Made by a program: the position numbers and the translations under genes | Part shown: positions 57,508 to 64,000 of the stretch, in pieces | Layout: every line of letters starts with the position of its first letter | Numbering within the stretch: the first letter of the stretch is position 1 | NCBI GenBank assembly: GCA_003586115.2 | Contig: QVOM02000042.1 | Span: forward strand, 38,550,898-38,614,897 | Source of the DNA: Salvator merianae | Lineage: Eukaryota; Chordata; Lepidosauria; Squamata; Teiidae | Direction of reading: 5' to 3' | DNA: 64,000 bases | Notes under the pieces: generated by a model | What the model saw: the letters and a program-made list of their open reading frames with translations, nothing else | Told to the model about the DNA's origin: nothing | Databases searched by the model: none

Positions 57508-60500
57508 CCATTTTGGCACCATATCCTGCTCCATAGCACCATCCTATGCAGACAGAATATACTGATAGGAGCTGGGGTCTGTGTGCAGATGCAGTGGCCT
57601 AGCATGCCCCATGGACCATTCCACTGGCCCTATGGGGAAAGGGGACTGCTGTACAAGAGTAGTTTCTAAGTCAGAGGCTATTATCATTTGATGATGAGAA
57701 TACTGATGAACACAATTTTTAATAGCCTCAGCCAGCATAACCAATGGCCAAGAGAGACTGAAATTATAGCTTTCCGTGCTTTGGGCAGAGCACAGAATGA
57801 ATTAAAATAAATAGCCTTCCTTTCCTTTTGAAGGTAGTAATATAGTTTAGGGAAAGCAGAGGATTGCCTGTTCAATGCCCCAGCCTAGGCAATGGCAAAG
57901 CACTTCTGTTTCTCTGCCCATCAGTCAATCAGAAGGTGGCCACAACTCAGTGGTACCCAACAACTTGAAAGCAGAATAACATGCAATGCAATTATTTTGG
58001 CCACCTCCTTTATTTTTATGATATCATATAACATGCTTTTATTTCCTTTTCTTGACATAGCAGCAGACCAGGCCAAGGTTATTCTCAGAAAAGCAAATCA
58101 TAAAGTTGTTAAGGGATAAGACACAATAAAGTTTGCAATAAATTATAAAGCTACCATTTATGTGTATATAATGACAATGTGCCTTGTGTGCTTGTGTTGT
58201 CATAATCCACACAACAGTCCTTGAAGTGCTTTGGGCCTCAAAATGGGAAGCTTGTTGCCCACAAGAGCTCCTCACTTGTGGCTATGTGAAAGTCAAAGCC
58301 AGGGAACTTACATTTCCCAGGTTTGAGATTTCTGCATAGCTCCATTTTTGCAGGTGTGCGGCATGGTTCAGGAAGTCAACCACTTCTTGCACTGGTGAAA
58401 ACAGGACTGTGTGAAGAGATGGCTAGGAAGTGCTGCAAGTAAGTTCACACAGCAGAGCAGTGGAAACTGCTGCCAGGGTGCTTTCTTCTGTCCCACAGGA
58501 GAAGTACTTCTGGCAGTGTTTCCCACCCCCCTGCAGCGTGATGTTAGTTACATGGATGTGGGATCATGCAATCCCTGCACCCTTTGGTCTTGTTCTCCCT
58601 AGTGGAGACCATCTGTGTGTAACTGCCACTGTCTGGAGTAGATCCAACATATGTAACAATGTGTAGTAGGTGGAACTTTTGTTGCAGAATTATTTTAAAA
58701 AAAAATCTGTTCCACTTACGTACAATCTGCACCAGACTCAACCTAGGGTTGTGACAATATGCTTAAACTGAAAGAAGAAGAAAACACTCACTTTTTGAGA
58801 GACAGTAGACTAGGCACTCTAGCAATGGGATGAATTCATGTTAGGCTTCTCTTTTTGCACACATTTAAAAGGGACAGATTGAGAGAAAGAGAAATTGCAA
58901 TATCTGCCAGAACGCAAGTCAGGAAAAGTGAGAACATGCATATGACAGAATAAAGGGCTGCCAGTTTCACCTTTACAGAATTTAATGGAACTTAGATTGG
59001 AAGGCAAAGCATTTCTGTTAGCGGCAAGAGTATACCTATGCTTGTAGAAGATCTAAAATGCATATAATGAAAGGGAAAATACTATAAATTAATTCTTTTG
59101 TTTTTAAAGAACTGAGACTAATTTTGCATGTAATGCCCAGCATGATTAAAAGATTCTAAAACAGCAACCATAAGCAAACAAAACACAGCTACTACTAATA
59201 GGAGTATTCTACAGAAGGAAAACCTGTTTACTTTTCTGTGACCAAAAATTGAAGTATAATAAATGAATTGTTTTCTTTTAAACTGCTCAGCATGTTCAAA
59301 AGTATAGAAAATGAAATGTTATTTTTTATAGCATTGTCTAATGTTAGAATTATTTTATATAAACAAGTCTTTTAAATTAATAATTGTACTTAAAAGCCTC
59401 ATTTAAATGATAATGTTCGATATTGAGGACACCCCCTTCCATAATTGATAGTATCTCCTTTATTTTAAGACACATCCATTTGTGAATTCTAGATTTTCAT
59501 ATTTCAAATATAGATACTTTAAGTGTACAATACCTTAAAAAAAGAGAGATAACTTTGATCTTCTTTTGGCCCAGCAGAGGGAGCCCCTATTATTTCATGC
59601 ATGCAGAAGATTCATTGCCAATTATATGGAAAATTAACAAAAATGAATCCATAGTGCAGGAATTTCAGAATGCAGTTTTGTATCTCACAAAATTGACAAA
59701 ATCTGTAGTTGATCACAAAGAAGCAGAGAAGTGAAAGTGATATGAAATAAACTGGTATGGTCAGCCTGAGATACTTGACCTTATGTAGCTTTAAAGGAAT
59801 GGGATGCAAATGTTGTAGAAAGGTGAGGTGGCTGGCAATATTTAATAATAGACAGGAGAAATTTAAATCATAGTTGCTGCTTGATTAGTTCATTCATTCA
59901 AAACACATTTTGGACAGGACACTTTATGTTCATGACCAATAATGGAACTTCTAAGATTTCACTGTTGCAAATCTGCACTATATCCTTAAGTATGGTTCAA
60001 GGTAGCAGATTTGAACTTTCCCAAATTCATCTATCACTTAGTAATGTCAATGTTAGCAAACAAATGAGGCATAAACTAGATGAAGCTCGTTGAGAAGCAA
60101 TAAACTAAATATGAATCATGAGAAATCAGAGACCTTGGAGGGCGCAATTTGGGCAGAAACTAATAACTGGGTTTTATCCTGTTCTGGATGGGGCTGCATT
60201 ATCTTTGTAAAAGAAAAGGGGGGAGGGAATAGGGATTCTTTGATACAGCATCATTGCTTGAGCTTCAGTTGATATCAGTTGATCAGAAAGATGTCCACCC
60301 AATTTCACTGGTTTACAGTCTATAATTGATCCCAATCTAAAATTACTTAGCCTCAGAGATCCATGCTGTGGCAATTTTGTCATTGGATTACTGTAATACA
60401 TTATACATGGTGGCATCTCAAAGTTAGCCTGGAAGTTTAAATTGTGTTTAATGTTGCCACTGATTGGTACAACCAGAGCACTTCACATCACATCCATCAT

Positions 60501-60578
60501 GAAAGAACCATCAATTCCAAGTCCAATTTAAATATTTTGGGACTCATACCTGTGAAGGGGGCACACTTTCTTCATTAG
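57508..60578. other. Long unique tract
   Basis: About 3 kb with no gene or repeat family recognised. Frames such as 58430-58666 and 59881-60093 show no domain. AT-rich between 59240 and 59550. Confidence 0.4.
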
Positions 60579-60917
60579 TAGGGAAGCACATATTTCGATT
60601 TGCATTTGAAAATTCATATGAAAATTCATTTTTGCATTTTTTTGAAATGAAAATGATTTTTTTTGCATTTACAGTTTTCGATCAAAAATGAAAAAGCCTA
60701 CTTCTTTTGCAAAAATGAAATTCGTTGAATTTTCACATTTTTTGCTGCATTTAAACCATGAAATGGCATTTTCAATACCGTTTTCAATGGGAAAACATTG
60801 TGAAAAGTTCAAAAATGAATGCGAATTTTTCAACAATGAAATTCGCTGACAAAGCAAAAATGCAGATTTTCATTTCGAAAAGGAATCGAAAATGATTTTT
60901 TTTCATGCACATCCCTA
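60579..60917. mobile_element. hAT-like MITE, relative of 20347-20694
   Basis: The left end TAGGGAAGCACATATTTCG and right end CATGCACATCCCTA are inverted termini. The interior shares ordered blocks with 20347-20694: GCATTTACAGTTTTCGA, AAAAAGCCTAC-TTCTTTTGC, TTTTCAATGGGAAAAC and GATTTTCATT. Flanks TTCATTAG and TATTAGCT do not align as an exact octamer, so the duplication is eroded. Confidence 0.8.
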
Positions 60918-63504
60918 TATTAGCTTATATGTGTTCCATGATTTTATGATGGCAAAATACTCAAATAATAAATAGCTATAAACCTTCATCCAAGTAACCT
61001 CTTGGAACATTATGGCTGCATCTTTGAGGGGGAAGAGAAAGCACCAATGGAGGCCCAAAGTAGTGCCCTAAGCATGCAGCACATCTTCACGCACCCTCAG
61101 AGGTGTTCTTCCCACAGAGTAGGAAAAAGATTGGAGGACACTGGCCACCCACGGGTGCTTGCAGCACTGCCATGTAACTACATGGTGGTTGTGTGAGAGA
61201 CCTACATGGCCCTACTATACTCAAAAGTATTTTTTGTTGTACTGAAAATGGTCAACTTCTGGAACTGCTTCTAGTGCAATTAGAAACAGGCCCGGGTGGC
61301 TTCTTTAAAACTGAGGAATTCCCCGGCTGTGAATAGTGTGAGAGAATAAGGCACATGACATGCAGACACTTGGCATTTTGCCTGTGGCCACTTCTGCCCT
61401 TAAGGCACTGGAATCACTCAATGTGGGGACACATCGGTTGTCTCTGCACAATAGATGCTGTATGGAAATATGACGATAAAAATTACACTTTAGTTTTACA
61501 GGCTTGTTGTTCCAAATCAAAAATCTCTTCATGTGCTCAGACATTTCAGCATTTTAATACTGATTTTGTATTTTCTTGTTTGATCTTCACATTTTTTTTT
61601 AATTTTTATCTTTAAGTTAGTTTTAAATTGTACATGTGGACTCATTTTTATTAAAATAATATATTGCCTCATGCCACTTGATTTTTAGGAATTTTATTTC
61701 TTTGATAAAGTGTACTATCTTTTATTGCTCCACTTAATGAGCTCTAGATTAGGATCAGTTACAGACAGCAAGAAATCCATTAACCAGAAGATTTGATTTC
61801 ATGATCTCTCTAATATCCTAAGTAGAATGTTAACACAGTCTTGTACCTCCACACCAAATACTGATATCCAGTGGTTTGCAGGGCATCTTCATGGTGGCAC
61901 CTCTGGATTTTATGTGAAACCTCCAAAAAAGAGGTTTCACACTTATATCCTATCAAATTTCTGGCTTTTTGAACAACAGCTTGAAGTAGTTGGTAGCGTG
62001 TGACCACCACATAGAAAAGCCTTCAGAGACTTCAGTATGTGAACAATGGAAACAGAAATGATACTGAACAATGGAAACAGAAATCATAGAAACTGATTCC
62101 ATTCACATATCTTGCTCAGTGATCATGTTGCCCATTTTTGTCTATGAACAAGCTATGAACAAGTAACAAAGCAACATAAAAAATCCCAATGCATTTGTAG
62201 ATTATACTATTGTTGAGGTCAATCAAAAATATACCTGATATGTCTATCTGGAGCTCCCTCACTCATGCAATTTTTCATAAGATCAGAGGAATCAATTCTG
62301 AAGAAGCTGTTTGAATCAGGCAAAATGCCCTCCAGACAATTTTGCAGTGTTTCTGATAAGCACAGCTTAAAGCAGAGGAAATGCATGGGATAACAGGAGC
62401 TCAGGTGGCACAACAGGCTCTCTCTATTCTATTTGCTTGCAAACACAACACAGCAGCCTTGTAGCGTTTCAGTTCAGTAACCACGAAAAACAAAAGTCAC
62501 CTATTGTGCACTTACCAGCAACATACAGTTCACTCAAAAGTTCACCAGCAACATGCAGTGCTGAGACTTAATTTATGAATTGTAGAAGATATTTTAAAGC
62601 AAGGGCTGGGATGGGGAGGAAGCAAGAAAACTGAAGAGGAACCAGACTGGGTTGCATTACCATAATTAGCAGTATTTACTTACTGTCAGCCACATGCTTT
62701 CAATCCAACACAGTCAGTTCAAAGAAACTTCCACTGTGAAGTACGATGCCAGGTTTGACTACAAGGCTTCTCAGTGATTCATATCAGCAGAATTTTAAAT
62801 GGGGCAGTCAAGGAATTTAAACTCATCTCCTGACAATTCCTTTAACATTCTGGAAGGAAAGAGCAAGGAGTGAGGGATTCTGGGTAGGACACAGAGATAG
62901 GTAAGCTGGGTTTCTTAAAGCCTAGTCTCAAAAACAGCATTTGAGAAACTGGAGTTTGACTCCAGAGAGATATCAGAATAGTACTGTAATTTGGACAAAA
63001 GTGATATCCTGGCAAAACCTTACCAAAAGCAGCAGTGCTGAAGTTCATTTGCCATAAGAAACTGCACTGAGAGGAATAGCTATCTTCGTTTTAATTGGCA
63101 GAAGTCTGTGTGTTTTAGAGATCTCTAATATTGTATCCACTGTCTCAGCAAAATTTCCAAACATTAGTTTGTGAAGTGCAAATGTTAGTCCTTAGAAACC
63201 ATTACACATATCAATAAATAAACTGCATTTTGTGTTTTGTTTGACAACATCCCAAATCTTGCAAGGCTCAGTGCTTTCTCCACCCTCTGTCAAGCTGCAC
63301 AACTGAACTCCTTTTAAAGAGATTTAGGATGGTGGCAGTAAAAATTAAAAAGTCAGTACAGTAATCATTTATATTTAATTTATATTTATTTATCTTATAT
63401 GCAGAGTACAACCTAAAGAAGAAGAGCAAGAAAGAAAAATGGCTGTCTGATGAGGATTCACAATTAGCTGAGGAAAGAATGAAGTGAAAAGCAAGAGAGA
63501 GAGA
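60918..63504. other. Long unique tract
   Basis: No gene or repeat family recognised. It contains a small tandem duplication at 62041-62088 (unit GAACAATGGAAACAGAAATG plus five bases). Confidence 0.4.
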
Positions 63505-63605
63505 GGGAAAGATATTTATTTATCCATATTTCTATCCTATCCTACACCCAAAGATCTCAGGGTGGGCCACGATAAAATCAAAATAGATAAAATGTGTTAG
63601 TTAAA
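63505..63605 (-). mobile_element. L2 LINE 3' tail, antisense
   Basis: GATATTTATTTATCCATATTTC followed by TCTCAGGGTGGGCCACGATA is the complement of the usual L2 3' end (a CACCCTGAG block, then ATAAATAAAT). Only about 100 bp are present. Confidence 0.6.
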
Positions 63606-63654
63606 ACAGTGGCAGTGCCTGCACTGGGAAAGGATGCTATTCCTCAGGCAAAGG

Positions 63655-64000
63655 CCAAGGTAAAGATATACTCAACTGAATACAGATTTCCAGAAGATAA
63701 CAAGGAGAGATAAGAAGGCCTTCTTAAATAAGCAAAACAAAGAAATAGAAGAAAACAATAAAATGGGAAAGATAAGTGATCTCTTCAAGAAAATTGAAGA
63801 TATCAGGAGAACATTTCAGGCAAAAATAGGCAAGATAAAAGACAAAAATGATAGGGACTTACAGAAGTAGAGGAGATTAAGAAGAGACAGCAAGAATACA
63901 AAGAAGAACTATTCAAGGAAGATCTTAACATCACTGATAAGCAGAATGGTGTGGTCAGTGACCCTAGAAACAGACATCCTGAAAAGTGAAGTCAGAAGGG
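63655..64000 (+). mobile_element. BovB (RTE) LINE fragment, continues past window
   Basis: AAGGAGAGATAAGAAGGCCT, GGGAAAGATAAGTGATCTC, TTCAAGAAAATTGAAGATA and GAATGGTGTGGTCAGTGACC align in order with the BovB segment between endonuclease and RT. In translation this gives EIEENNKMGKISDLFKKIED, RTFQAKIGKIKDKN, then EELFKEDLNITDKQNGVV. Frame changes near 63858 show decay. The RT would lie beyond 64000. BovB is a family known for horizontal transfer involving squamates; this copy alone says nothing about direction. Confidence 0.9.

Overview
This is animal nuclear DNA, AT-rich and intron-poor to the eye, with no convincing host protein-coding gene. The repeat content points to a squamate reptile (lizard or snake). 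It combines CR1, L2, L1 and BovB (RTE) non-LTR retrotransposons, including two closely related CR1 3' ends about 1.3 kb apart. It also carries many short non-autonomous DNA transposons (hAT-like with 8-bp duplications, PIF/Harbinger-like with 3-bp duplications) and young microsatellites. There are no operons, CRISPR arrays or phage features. The assignment is inferred from repeat families recalled from knowledge, not from a search.

Layout. 0-6 kb: palindromic MITE, (TTTC)n, antisense CR1 3' half, a diverged direct repeat pair, and MITE-like stretches. 6-9 kb: two decayed L1 pieces in opposite orientation. 9-17 kb: MITEs, antisense L2 interrupted by a MITE, two CR1 3' ends, (AAT)n. 18-21 kb: two hAT MITEs with perfect 8-bp target duplications, flanking an L2 tail. 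21-24 kb and 27-29 kb: repeat-poor sequence. 24-27 kb: L2 3' end and an exact 70-bp inverted repeat enclosing 970 bp. 29-31 kb: another hAT MITE and an internally deleted L2. 33-36 kb: the best-preserved element, a 5'-truncated L1 with a 17-bp target duplication, an LFADD reverse transcriptase motif and a C-terminal CCHC motif, broken by a stop and frameshifts. 36-54 kb: numerous MITEs with conserved termini, a 170-bp (GGAA)n array, a CR1/L3-type RT fragment with a MITE scar, and a CpG-rich terminal-inverted-repeat element. 54-63 kb: mostly unique sequence with two microsatellites and two more MITEs. 63.5-64 kb: antisense L2 tail and the start of a BovB fragment running off the window.

Function. 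Nothing here looks like cooperating host genes. It reads as intergenic or intronic DNA shaped by transposition: LINE copies are 5'-truncated and inactive, and the MITEs have no transposase, so they must have been mobilised in trans. Repeat-poor islands (about 21.7-22.5, 42.3-43.2 and 54.3-55.2 kb) could hold conserved regulatory elements, but that is inference only. I found no new biological system; the most unusual objects are the perfect 70-bp inverted repeat, the 792-bp hAT element with tandem internal foldbacks, the CpG-rich element at 53.4 kb, and a MITE family with six copies in the window.
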